DNA from: JBAZOB01 sp041648895
GTDB lineage: Bacteria; Patescibacteriota; JAHJAL01
Reading direction: 5' to 3'
Length of the DNA stretch: 26,252 nt
Assembly: GCA_041648895.1 (NCBI GenBank)
Contig: JBAZOB010000015.1
Span: 1 to 26,252, forward strand
The notes below the pieces were generated by a model. It was given only the letters and a program-made list of their open reading frames with translations. It was not told the origin of the DNA and searched no databases. Shown one piece after another: positions 7,527 to 15,196 of this stretch. A program made the position numbers and the translations under genes. The stretch's first letter is position 1. Every line of letters starts with the position of its first letter.

Positions 7527-9728
7527 TTAATTAACCCCTCTTAGCTTATCCTTTAAGGCCGGTAACAGATTGACATATTCAGTGGCCTTGGTTTTGGCCT
7601 GGGCCGGTTGGCTGAGGTCCAGGTAGGATTGGATTTCCAGGAGGGCAATGTTTTCCGTCGGAGTAATGCTATTGGCCTGTTCGGCCAGGTAGGCAGCCAT
7701 GGTTATATTGCCCAGATTGTAGGCGGTAGTGGCGAGGGTTTGATAAAATTCCAGCTCGGTATAGACATAGCCTTTACTTTTGGCTTCCTTCAGTAAGGCG
7801 TCAGCCTGAGTGATGTTATTTTGTAAAAAGGCAATTTTGGCTTGGTGATAATAGGTTTCACCGACGTCGGGGTTAAGATTTTCGGCGAGATTAAACTGTG
7901 TGGCGGCTTGTTCAATCATATTTAGATCCAGATACATGTTGCCCCAGGCATAATGTAGCCCGAGGCGATCGGGCGAGAGTTTCTCGGCCTGAGCCAGAGC
8001 GGCTTCAGCTAATGCTAATTTACTGGTGTCGATCCTGGCCCAATTGCCAAGCACCAAACCTTTGGATAAATAATTTTTGTAGTTATGAGGACTAATTTTA
8101 AGTGCCAGATCAATTTGTTCGATAGCCTCCTCGTACCAATAGTTGGCTTGAGTTAAATTGGCATAATCAACTTTGGCCAGATAGAGGTCGGACAATTTCA
8201 TGTAAGTGTATTCATAATATGGGGTGAGGGCCTGGGCAGTCTCGGCCAAGGCAATTTTTTGATCGGTGGTGAGAGAATTGTCGTAATTGATATAGAGATA
8301 GTTTTTGTCGGCCCGGGCGGGATTGATCGCTAGATAATTAATACCTGCCAAGCAGGCAATGACGACAATGGTAACTGTAAATTGTTTGAAGATGGTGACT
8401 GGTTGAGCGAGAATTTCTTTTTCCTGATCAATCCGGTAAACAGCAGCCAAGATCAGGGCCAAAAAGGCGTAAAAATATAACCAAGTAATAATGGTGTCAA
8501 TATTGAAAAGCCCTTGGACAAAATAGCCAAAAAGAGCGGCCGATAGACTTAGCAGCAGTAATTTATGCTTGACGGATTTGACTTGGTCAAAACGTCGCCA
8601 GGCCGCGTAGAGATAAGATAAGATAATACTTAGCAAAATAATAATGCCCGAGAGACCAAAGGAAACACCGTAGTCGAGAATCAGATTGTGCGGGTAATTA
8701 GAATAACGGTCTTTTTCCGGCCGACTGTCCATATAGTTAGGATATTGGGCGTTGAAATGCATATAATAGCTCCCCTGGCCGGTACCGAGAACCGGATGTT
8801 CCCCGATGGCATTGACCGCAATATTCCACATGGTCAACCGGTCTTTGGCTGTCCCCTCTTCGACCTGTCCAATGGTGGACAGACGGGCAATATAGCGATT
8901 GCCGGCGAATATTTGGGCAAAACCGCTGTTAAAATTAAGTAGTAAAACAAAAATAATAAACAGGCCGTATATTCCGACTAAGAGTTGAGAATGTAGCTTT
9001 CGGCCATTTAGTTGTAAATAACCGAATAATAAAATGAATAGAATTACGAAGAAACCCAGGTAAGCAGCGCGGGTCCAGGTAAAAATCAGAGCCAGGGTTT
9101 GTAAAATTAGCAGGCTCCAAAATAAATGGCGCCATTTATTTTTCAAGGTTGTCGCCAGATAAAAGGTACTGGGAATAATAAACATCAGGTAGGCACCGAG
9201 ATAGGCGGGGTTGCCCGTGGTGCCAAAGACGCGTTCGGCGGCAACTACATCTTTCCAGCTTAAAGGGTCAAAACCAATTTTTTGCGCCAGAGCGTAAAGC
9301 ACGGGAATGACGGAGCCGAGAGCAATGGCCCAGATTATTTTTTTGATTTTGTCATGACTATCAACGTAGAAATACAATAAGACAAAAAAACCGGCTAAAA
9401 AAGTGGTGGTGGAGAGTCCATCCAAGCGCAGATGAATTCCCCACAGACTGACGGTGGGATCGACGGAAAATATGGTGGACAATAAAGCGATCAGCCAGAA
9501 AACGGGTAGCAGCCAGAATAATTTGGGTAAATTAATTTTGACCGGATAATAAATATATTTAGCCACCGACAGCCCCAGCATAACCAATACGCAGAACCGG
9601 AAAATGACGTGCTTTTCGATGGTAAAGCTATTTTGAATGTCAGTAGTAAAGTAGACCGGCACCAACACCAGAGCGGCAATGATAAAAATGCTAATAACGG
9701 TGTCGAGATAATTGGTTTTGGTATTCAT
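7527..9728 (-). CDS. O-antigen ligase/polymerase-family membrane protein with TPR tail
   Basis: A 733-residue protein. The first ~460 residues hold about a dozen hydrophobic segments, starting with the helix after MNTKTNYLDTVISIFIIAAL. The large periplasmic-type loop has the WaaL/Wzy_C pattern: RLTMWNIAVNAIGEHPVLG, GTGQGSYYMHF and YPHNLILDYGVSFGLSG, including the conserved His. Known family members transfer or polymerise lipid-linked glycans outside the membrane. Residues ~470-733 are TPR-like helical pairs (ALKISPHNYKNYLSKG, AENLNPDVGETYYHQAK), a combination common for the family outside Proteobacteria. It diverges from a sugar transferase gene across a ~230-bp gap filled by a repeat element, so the two probably act in the same glycopolymer pathway. 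It ends at a strong terminator. Whether it is a ligase, a polymerase or a protein glycosyltransferase cannot be told from sequence. Confidence 0.88.
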   Translation of the reverse strand: MNTKTNYLDTVISIFIIAALVLVPVYFTTDIQNSFTIEKHVIFRFCVLVMLGLSVAKYIYYPVKINLPKLFWLLPVFWLIALLSTIFSVDPTVSLWGIHLRLDGLSTTTFLAGFFVLLYFYVDSHDKIKKIIWAIALGSVIPVLYALAQKIGFDPLSWKDVVAAERVFGTTGNPAYLGAYLMFIIPSTFYLATTLKNKWRHLFWSLLILQTLALIFTWTRAAYLGFFVILFILLFGYLQLNGRKLHSQLLVGIYGLFIIFVLLLNFNSGFAQIFAGNRYIARLSTIGQVEEGTAKDRLTMWNIAVNAIGEHPVLGTGQGSYYMHFNAQYPNYMDSRPEKDRYSNYPHNLILDYGVSFGLSGIIILLSIILSYLYAAWRRFDQVKSVKHKLLLLSLSAALFGYFVQGLFNIDTIITWLYFYAFLALILAAVYRIDQEKEILAQPVTIFKQFTVTIVVIACLAGINYLAINPARADKNYLYINYDNSLTTDQKIALAETAQALTPYYEYTYMKLSDLYLAKVDYANLTQANYWYEEAIEQIDLALKISPHNYKNYLSKGLVLGNWARIDTSKLALAEAALAQAEKLSPDRLGLHYAWGNMYLDLNMIEQAATQFNLAENLNPDVGETYYHQAKIAFLQNNITQADALLKEAKSKGYVYTELEFYQTLATTAYNLGNITMAAYLAEQANSITPTENIALLEIQSYLDLSQPAQAKTKATEYVNLLPALKDKLRGVN

Positions 9729-9744
9729 GATGTATAATTTAATT

Positions 9745-9950
9745 ACATATTACAAATGACAAATTTATGAGTTGTGCTAATTAACCATCTCTTTCATGTC
9801 ATCCCCGCCTTGAGCGGGGATCTCATCATTAAGTTTTGTTAAACGTCTTATTGATGAGATCCCCGATAACCGGAGCGCTCCGCTTCCGGTCGGGGATGAC
9901 AGGGGAATGACTAATTAGCGCAACTCATTAATTTGTAATTTGTCATTTTC
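9745..9950. repeat. Compound inverted-repeat element, copy 1
   Basis: Outer AT-rich arms (ATGACAAATTTATGAGTTG at 9756-9774; the matching inverted arm runs 9912-9947) enclose inner GC-rich arms that begin TGTCATCCCCG at 9798 and end CGGGGATGACA at 9901. The right inner arm carries an extra small hairpin, CCGGAGCGCTCCGCTTCCGG (9871-9890), absent on the left and akin to the core of copy 4. The element fills the divergent gap and ends about 9 bases before the sugar transferase ATG. No ORF is present, so it is non-autonomous. Confidence 0.85.
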
Positions 9951-9958
9951 CTTAAGTA

Positions 9959-11317
9959 ATGAAGAAAATCATTTTATTAGTATTCGACTTGCTCGCGGCC
10001 TTGGCGGCATTGGGGCTAGCTTTATATATCCGTTATCAAGTAACCAGCCAGGTTGATTATAGTTATTTGGATCATGCCCGGGTATTTATGCCCGTGTTTT
10101 TGTTGTGGCTGGTAATCTATTTTATCCATGATCTGTACGATTATTACCAGTTTTCCCATCGCCAACAATTACTCTATGCCACCTTGCGGTCGGCGGTGGC
10201 CAGCTTGGTGGTCACGATTATCTTCTTCTACATCATACCAAAATTGCAGATCACCCCGAAAATAATTTTATTGTTACTAGTATCGATCAATGCCTTGATA
10301 ATCGGGGCGGGACGTTTGATTTTTAATCGTATCTGGGCCGCCAATCAATTACTTAAACGGATGATTATTGTCGGCAACGACAAAACACAAACCTATACGG
10401 CCAAGATGATCAGTCAAAATACGGCCTTTGGCTTCAAGTTGCTGGGACTGGTGGTAACCAATCGGGGGCGACGAAGTAAATTAAAGATACTAGGCCCGAT
10501 TAGCAAATTGGAAACTATTATTAAACGGCGACAGGTTGATGTGATTGCCTTGGATATCAATTCTTTTAGACAAGACGATGACGTGTTCAGGGTTGTCTCC
10601 GATGTTGGCATCGCGCGTCAGATTGAAGTGGTGGATATTAATTATCTGTATGAACAATTGACGGGCAAAGTGTCGCTGGAGAACATTAGTCAAATCTGGT
10701 TTACCAATTTTAATCAAACTAATAATAAATTTACGCTGGTAATCAAAAGGCTGATGGATATTTGGCTGGCTACAATTGGTTTGCTTGTTTTAACTATATT
10801 ATTGCCATGGCTCTATGTGCTGGTAAAACTTGACTCGCCGGGAGCTTTTTGGTTTAGACAAGAAAGATTAGGGGGGAACAATATCGTTTTTACTATTTAC
10901 AAAATCCGGACCATGACGCTGGAAACTTCTGGTGATCCAAAGAGTAAATGGAACCAACTGGGTGACAAGCGAGTGACGGCTGCCGGTAGATGGCTGCGCA
11001 AGCTGGCCATTGATGAGCTGCCTCAATGCTGGAATATCCTGCGGGGGGAAATGAGTATCGTCGGCCCTCGGCCGGAACGACCGATCTATATTGCCAAACT
11101 GGATAAAAGACAAAAATTGTATTACAAACGGCATTTGGTTAAACCCGGCCTGACCGGCTGGGCTCAAGTCAACATGAATTACGGCGCCAGCTATGCTGAC
11201 GCCGACGAAAAGCTGCAATATGATTTGTATTATGTCAAAAACCGCTCGCTGTTTTTGGACCTAATGATTATTCTAAAAACCATCCGGCGGGTATTTGATA
11301 ATCGGGGCGGGAATTAA
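9959..11317 (+). CDS. Polyprenyl-phosphate sugar-1-phosphate transferase (WcaJ/RfbP type)
   Basis: Transfers a sugar-1-phosphate from a nucleotide sugar to undecaprenyl phosphate, starting glycan repeat-unit synthesis on the inner membrane. The 452 residues match the polyprenyl glycosylphosphotransferase layout: four or five N-terminal hydrophobic segments (1-115), a soluble nucleotide-binding-like domain (ANQLLKRMIIVGNDK onward, ~138-245), one membrane segment (~262-285), then the bacterial sugar transferase domain. Visible motifs are KIRTM (315-319), the catalytic Asp-Glu pair D352-E353 in DELPQCWNILRGEMS, PRPE (370-373), KPGLTGWAQV, and the closing DLYYVKNRS. It pairs with the divergent WaaL-like gene. 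The start abuts repeat copy 1, without a Shine-Dalgarno. The sugar used cannot be predicted. Confidence 0.93.
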   Translation: MKKIILLVFDLLAALAALGLALYIRYQVTSQVDYSYLDHARVFMPVFLLWLVIYFIHDLYDYYQFSHRQQLLYATLRSAVASLVVTIIFFYIIPKLQITPKIILLLLVSINALIIGAGRLIFNRIWAANQLLKRMIIVGNDKTQTYTAKMISQNTAFGFKLLGLVVTNRGRRSKLKILGPISKLETIIKRRQVDVIALDINSFRQDDDVFRVVSDVGIARQIEVVDINYLYEQLTGKVSLENISQIWFTNFNQTNNKFTLVIKRLMDIWLATIGLLVLTILLPWLYVLVKLDSPGAFWFRQERLGGNNIVFTIYKIRTMTLETSGDPKSKWNQLGDKRVTAAGRWLRKLAIDELPQCWNILRGEMSIVGPRPERPIYIAKLDKRQKLYYKRHLVKPGLTGWAQVNMNYGASYADADEKLQYDLYYVKNRSLFLDLMIILKTIRRVFDNRGGN

Positions 11318-11321
11318 AAAT

Positions 11322-11526
11322 AAATTACGAATGACGAATTAGAAAACCCATTAATATTTTTATTCGTAATTCACGAGTTGTGTGAATTAATCTCTTTATA
11401 TGTCATCCCCGCCTTGAGCGGGGATCTCATATGTAACGCGTTTATTACATTCTTATTGATGAGATCCCCGCTCAAGGCGGGGATGACAATATTAATTCAC
11501 ACCGCTCGATAATATGTAATTTGTTA
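11322..11526. repeat. Compound inverted-repeat element, copy 2
   Basis: Outer AT-rich arms (ATTACGAATGACGAATT from 11324; TATGTAATTTGTTATTTT to about 11530) and GAGTTGTGTGAATTAA / TTAATTCACACCGCTC sub-arms enclose the GC core from TGTCATCCCCG (11401) to CGGGGATGACA (11488). The core centre is almost the same sequence as the reverse complement of copy 3, including TATGTAACGCGTTTATTACA. It lies between convergent genes and touches the stop codon of the exchanger gene at 11524. Confidence 0.85.
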
Positions 11527-12669
11527 TTTTTTTATATAAATGTTTTTCAACTTACTCATCTGCCAGACCAAAGCGGTGTTGAGAGTAAGGATGATGACAA
11601 AGATGAGGATCAGGGCGTTGCCGCCGAGGAAAATACCACCGATAACAGCTACTATTGAAGCACCCATCAGGGTCACAATGTTGTCCATGGCCACCCCAAC
11701 AATGGCGTCACCAATGCGACCGGTGGGATTGACGGAGAAATTGTGGACGACAATCATTTCACCCAAGCAGCCAATAAAACCGGCGGCCACACCGGCGATG
11801 ACATAGGGCAAGTGACTGATATGGGCGAGATATTCGATGGCTTTGACCATGCTTTCAGCGGTAAATAAAATAGCCAGGCCGGCCACAGCTAGATTAAGAA
11901 AAATAAACCAGGACGAACGAGCATGGAAATAACCGGTAGACTCCTCCGGACTTTCCGGACGGTGGCTGTGGCGAAAAAAATACATCACGAGAATACATAG
12001 GACAAGAATCACACCGCCCACCGGTTGAACCAGTTGATACAGGTCACCTGATAATCCCGGAATGGGCTCTTTGACTTGCCCAAAAATAACCATGGCCAGG
12101 GCAACTACAGCAGTGAGAACAGTCAGGGACATAGAAATATCGATGGCGTTATTTATTTCATTGATGGTGGGCTTGGTTTTATGTTGGGCGATGGGCAACA
12201 AGGTACCACCGCTTTTGAGGCCGGGAAACATTAGGAGCGGTCGCTGTAGTTGGTCGGCGATGTTTTGGCGATAGATACACCAAACGGCATGGCCGATGTT
12301 ATAGATATTGGAGCCAAAAGTGGTGGCGGCGGCGATAATAGCGTAGTTGATAGCCAAGGTGAGATCAGTATCTTTAGTTTGCAAGCTGATGACGGCGGCG
12401 ACCAGACCGAGGATCATGTCGGGAAAAGCGGTGCCAAAGGATTGTAACAAACCGCCGGCAATTTTGGTCCGCACGCTTAAGACACCAGTGGTTTCTTCGA
12501 TAATCTCGGCGATTTGTTTTAAAACGACGAAGCCGCCAAAAAGCAAAATGACAGCCGCCAGGACTAAACTGACCCAACCGGAAGACTCTTCCATCCAGAC
12601 GAGTAATCCCCAGCGGATAAAAGCGGCCGCGATTAAAAGAACAATGGCTTTGCTAAAACTATTTTTCAT
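11524..12669 (-). CDS. CaCA-family (Na+/Ca2+ exchanger-like) cation antiporter, divergent
   Basis: A 381-residue integral membrane protein with about ten hydrophobic segments and two related halves. Half one carries an alpha-repeat-like motif, GTAFPDMILGLVAAV (from residue 79), then ATTFGSNIYNIG; this matches the GTSLPE...GSNIFNIL pattern of CaCA exchangers with Pro-Asp in place of Pro-Glu. Half two has CLGEMIVVHNFSVN followed by AIVGVAMDNIVTLMGAS, where GNxxGSNIFN is replaced by a VAMDNIVT stretch. A polar loop with the run HSHRPESPEESTG separates the halves. The family exchanges Ca2+ or other cations for Na+, H+ or K+ across the inner membrane. The changes in both ion-binding repeats make the transported ion uncertain. 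It stands alone, flanked by repeat copy 2 and an AT-rich palindrome; no Shine-Dalgarno was seen. Confidence 0.8.
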   Translation of the reverse strand: MKNSFSKAIVLLIAAAFIRWGLLVWMEESSGWVSLVLAAVILLFGGFVVLKQIAEIIEETTGVLSVRTKIAGGLLQSFGTAFPDMILGLVAAVISLQTKDTDLTLAINYAIIAAATTFGSNIYNIGHAVWCIYRQNIADQLQRPLLMFPGLKSGGTLLPIAQHKTKPTINEINNAIDISMSLTVLTAVVALAMVIFGQVKEPIPGLSGDLYQLVQPVGGVILVLCILVMYFFRHSHRPESPEESTGYFHARSSWFIFLNLAVAGLAILFTAESMVKAIEYLAHISHLPYVIAGVAAGFIGCLGEMIVVHNFSVNPTGRIGDAIVGVAMDNIVTLMGASIVAVIGGIFLGGNALILIFVIILTLNTALVWQMSKLKNIYIKK

Positions 12670-12673
12670 AGTT

Positions 12674-12714
12674 GATGAATTTTAAATTTTAAATTTTAAA
12701 TTTTAAAATTCATC
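12674..12714. repeat. AT-rich near-palindrome built of 7-base AAATTTT units
   Basis: Four-fold tandem AAATTTT units are capped by GATGAATTTTA on the left and TAAAATTCATC on the right. The whole forms a 41-bp near-palindrome just upstream of the exchanger start and divergent from the DUF1059 promoter. It could be an AT-rich upstream element or a binding site; nothing more can be read from it. Confidence 0.6.
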
Positions 12715-12727
12715 CACTCTATATTTA

Positions 12728-12749
12728 TTATACCCATATAAGGTATAAT
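12728..12749 (+). promoter_or_regulatory. Promoter -10 with overlapping inverted repeat (DUF1059 gene)
   Basis: A consensus TATAAT at 12744-12749 lies 37 bases before the ATG. It overlaps the right arm of a perfect inverted repeat, TTATACC (12728-12734) and GGTATAA (12742-12748), which could be an operator. No convincing -35 hexamer was found. A strong Shine-Dalgarno, GGAGG, follows at 12775-12779. Confidence 0.5.
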
Positions 12750-12786
12750 ATATGTAGATGTATATTTATTATTTGGAGGTTGCAAT

Positions 12787-12987
12787 ATGTTAACACTAAG
12801 TTGTATGGATCTGGATCCCAATGGTGGTTGTGATTTTAAGGCCAAGGGCGATACTAAACAGGAAGTGATCGACGCGATGATGGCGCACGCCGGTGTGCAT
12901 CACAAGGAAAAGATGGACAACATGACCGATGAAGAAAAGATGATGATGGGTAAAAAAATGGATGAAGTGCTGGACGCGCAAATGTAG
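12787..12987 (+). CDS. DUF1059 family small protein
   Basis: A 66-residue soluble protein. The opening LSCMDLDPNGGCDFKAKG, then EVIDAMMAHAGVHH, matches the DUF1059 family, whose members are short, start with a Cys-containing strand and a CDF motif, and contain an H-A-x-x-x-H helix. Two Cys and several His residues (HAGVHH) would allow metal binding, but no function is established. The C-terminal half is a Met- and Lys-rich acidic helix (EEKMMMGKKMDEV). The gene has the clearest expression signals in the window: TATAAT, GGAGG seven bases before the ATG, and a strong terminator, so it is probably a well-expressed single-gene transcript. Confidence 0.85.
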   Translation: MLTLSCMDLDPNGGCDFKAKGDTKQEVIDAMMAHAGVHHKEKMDNMTDEEKMMMGKKMDEVLDAQM

Positions 12988-13007
12988 ATTAGAATGGTTT
13001 TCTTGAT

Positions 13008-13047
13008 AAAAAAATACGAACCCAGCGATTGGGTTTGTATTTTTTTA
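13008..13047 (+). terminator. Intrinsic terminator of the DUF1059 gene
   Basis: AAAAAAATACGAACCCA (13008-13023 region) pairs with TGGGTTTGTATTTTTTT around a short GCGA-type loop, giving a stem of about 16 bp that ends in T7. The symmetry would let it work in both directions. Confidence 0.85.
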
Positions 13048-13070
13048 TTGGAAAAAATAATATGTTCATG

Positions 13071-13268
13071 ATGACAAATAGTAAATTTATTAATTCATCA
13101 GTAGCGCTAACTAGTCATTCTCTCTGTCATCCCCGCCTTGAGCGGGGATCTCATCATCAAGACTGTAATAAACGCGTTACATATGAGATCCCCGCTCAAG
13201 GCGGGGATGACATGCAAACTAATCATATTATTAATTCACACCACTCATTAATTTCTAATTACTCATCA
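13071..13268. repeat. Compound inverted-repeat element, copy 3
   Basis: The GC core runs from TGTCATCCCCG (13125) to CGGGGATGACA (13212), with centre TCATCATCAAG...AACGCGTTACATATGAGA, the inverse of the copy 2 core. Outer sub-arms are ATGACAAATAGTAAATTTATTAA on the left and TTAATTCACACCACTCATTAATTTCTAATTA (reading to 13261) on the right. It fills the space between the DUF1059 terminator and the first ABC gene, ending about 20 bases before that ATG. Confidence 0.85.
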
Positions 13269-13287
13269 AAGGCGATACAATATTATT

Positions 13288-14997
13288 ATGAAAAAAACTG
13301 ATACTAAATTGATGGCGCTGGGGCGATCATATTGGGGGTGGATTGTTTGGTTGATAATTTTGGCCATATTGAGCGATGGTTTAAATCTGGTGCTCCCCAA
13401 AATTATCGCCGCCGGGATCGATGCCTATGGTCAGAATAATCTTGATTTAACTGGATTGTCCTGGCAGTTTGGTTTGGTGGCGGTGGGAATTTTTGGGTTT
13501 GCTTATTTGCAAAGTGTGGTGCAGACGCTGGCTTCGGAAAAAGTGGCATTTGATTTACGCGGGCAGTTGTCGGATCGGATTTCCCGGCAGAGTTTTGCCG
13601 CCATCCAACAAGATACTCCCGCTAAACTACTAACCAATCTGACGGCGGATATTGATTCGGTGAAAATGTTTGTGGCGCAAGCGATGGTGTCGATTGTGTC
13701 GTCGATTTTTATCATTGTCGGGGCGGCGGTCTTGATGTTAGTGACTGATTGGCAATTGGCTTTGGCGGTGCTGGCCATTGTGCCGGTGATCGGCGTGACT
13801 TTTTTTATTGTTTTCGGACGGATTCGAAGTTTGTTCTTGAAATCCCGAGAGGTGTTGGATCGTCTGAATAAAACTATTAATGAAAGCATTTTGGGGGCGG
13901 CGATTATCCGCGTGCTTAATTCGCAATTAACCGAAGCCAAGAAGTTTTTGGAAGTAAACACCAATGCCAAAGATCTGGGTCTGCAGATTTTGAGTTTATT
14001 CGCCACCATGATCCCGATCATCATGTTCTTGTCCAATATTGCCAGTTTAATCATTTTGGCCTTGGGTGGATATTATGTTATGGCTGATCATTTATCTTTA
14101 GGTGATTTTACCGCTTTCAATAGTTATGTCATGATGCTGATTTTTCCGGTGTTAATTATTGGTTTTATGAGCAACATTATTGCCCAGGCCACGGCTGCTT
14201 ACGATAGAATTGCCGTGATTCTGGATCGACCGGATAAAAAAGATACGGGCACGATTAAGCGAGTGTTGGCGGGCGAAGTTAAATTGGAAAAAGTGAGCGT
14301 GGTTTATGGTGAAAGAACAGTTTTAAACAAGGTATCTATGACGGTGCCGGCGGGCAGCAAGACAGCTATCATTGGCCCAACCGCGGCTGGTAAAACTCAA
14401 TTGCTATATTTATTGACCGGATTAATCAAGCCCAATACCGGTAAAGTACTTTATGACGGTCACAATCTGGAAGAATACGATCAAACGCTATTACATCAGC
14501 AAGTGGGCCTGGTTTTTCAAGATAGTATTTTATTCAACACCACCTTGCGGGAAAATCTGGCTTTTAGTGAAACGGTGACTCCGGAATTAATAGAGAAGGC
14601 AACCAGGGCGGCCGAGTTGACTGATTTTATTGACACCTTACCGGATAAATTAGAAACAGTGGTGTCGGAGCGAGGCACCAGTTTATCTGGTGGTCAAAAG
14701 CAAAGAATCATGCTGGCCCGGGCGCTGGCGCTTAATCCCAAAGTATTACTCCTCGATGATTTCACCGCCCGCGTTGACGCCCAAACTGAACAAAAAATCC
14801 TCCATAACATTGAAGTCAATTACCCCAATCTAACTTTGATTTCAGTTACCCAAAAAATTTCCGCCATCGAACATTATGATCAAATTATTTTACTGATGGA
14901 AGGCGATATTTTAGCACATGGGCGGCATGAGCAATTGCTGAAATCTTCACCGGAATACATGCAAATATATCAGTCACAGCAAAGTACTAATTCCTAA
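13288..14997 (+). CDS. ABC exporter half-transporter, degenerate Walker B subunit
   Basis: A 569-residue type IV (MsbA/LmrCD-like) half-transporter: six membrane helices in residues 1-310, then a nucleotide-binding domain. Walker A is GPTAAGKT (363-370), the Q-loop region LVFQDSILF, the signature a perfect LSGGQ (466-470). Walker B is LLLDD, with Asp491 where the catalytic Glu should be, and the H-loop position is Gln522 (VTQKIS). These are the marks of the non-hydrolysing subunit in heterodimeric exporters such as TM287/288, LmrCD or BmrCD. The second ABC gene, 200 bases downstream, has the complementary changes, so the two should form one ATP-driven exporter. Substrate unknown; the family exports drugs, lipids or peptides. 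TACAAT lies nine bases before the ATG and no Shine-Dalgarno is present, which would fit a leaderless message. Confidence 0.93.
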   Translation: MKKTDTKLMALGRSYWGWIVWLIILAILSDGLNLVLPKIIAAGIDAYGQNNLDLTGLSWQFGLVAVGIFGFAYLQSVVQTLASEKVAFDLRGQLSDRISRQSFAAIQQDTPAKLLTNLTADIDSVKMFVAQAMVSIVSSIFIIVGAAVLMLVTDWQLALAVLAIVPVIGVTFFIVFGRIRSLFLKSREVLDRLNKTINESILGAAIIRVLNSQLTEAKKFLEVNTNAKDLGLQILSLFATMIPIIMFLSNIASLIILALGGYYVMADHLSLGDFTAFNSYVMMLIFPVLIIGFMSNIIAQATAAYDRIAVILDRPDKKDTGTIKRVLAGEVKLEKVSVVYGERTVLNKVSMTVPAGSKTAIIGPTAAGKTQLLYLLTGLIKPNTGKVLYDGHNLEEYDQTLLHQQVGLVFQDSILFNTTLRENLAFSETVTPELIEKATRAAELTDFIDTLPDKLETVVSERGTSLSGGQKQRIMLARALALNPKVLLLDDFTARVDAQTEQKILHNIEVNYPNLTLISVTQKISAIEHYDQIILLMEGDILAHGRHEQLLKSSPEYMQIYQSQQSTNS

Positions 14998-15196
14998 TTG
15001 ATAAGTTGTGCTAATTAATATTTAATCATTGTCCTGTCAATGTCATCCTGGAAAGAAAGCGAAGCGCTTCTTATCCAGGATCCACTCCCTTAGTATAAAT
15101 AATTCTTTCTGGATCCTGGATGCCGGAGCGCTACGCTTCCGCCTCCAGGATGACAGATAAGATATATTAACTTGCACAACTCATTAATTGATAAAT
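14992..15196. repeat. Compound inverted-repeat element, copy 4 (variant core)
   Basis: The outer arms match the other copies: CTAATTGATAAGTTGTGCTAATTAA at the left and TTAACTTGCACAACTCATTAATTGATAA at the right. The inner arms differ, running from TGTCATCCTGG (15041) to CCAGGATGACA (15155), with a second nested pair TCCAGGATCC/GGATCCTGGA and small hairpins containing AGCGAAGCGCTTC and GGAGCGCTACGCTTCC. The element separates two genes that should be co-expressed and overlaps the stop of the first. Confidence 0.85.

Noticed and set aside
13029..13301. 90-codon plus-strand ORF before the first ABC gene
   Set aside because: It starts inside the DUF1059 terminator and runs through repeat copy 3; the CHPRLERGS-type reading is the usual translation artefact of such palindromes, and it overlaps the ABC start.
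9745..15196. Intergenic repeats considered as an array of one tandem system or riboswitches
   Set aside because: Copies are separated by whole genes, occur in both orientations and relate to neighbouring starts and stops alike, which fits dispersed elements better than regulatory leaders.
15188..15196. TTG start for the second ABC subunit
   Set aside because: It lies within the repeat element's outer arm and adds only three residues; the ATG at 15197 is better.
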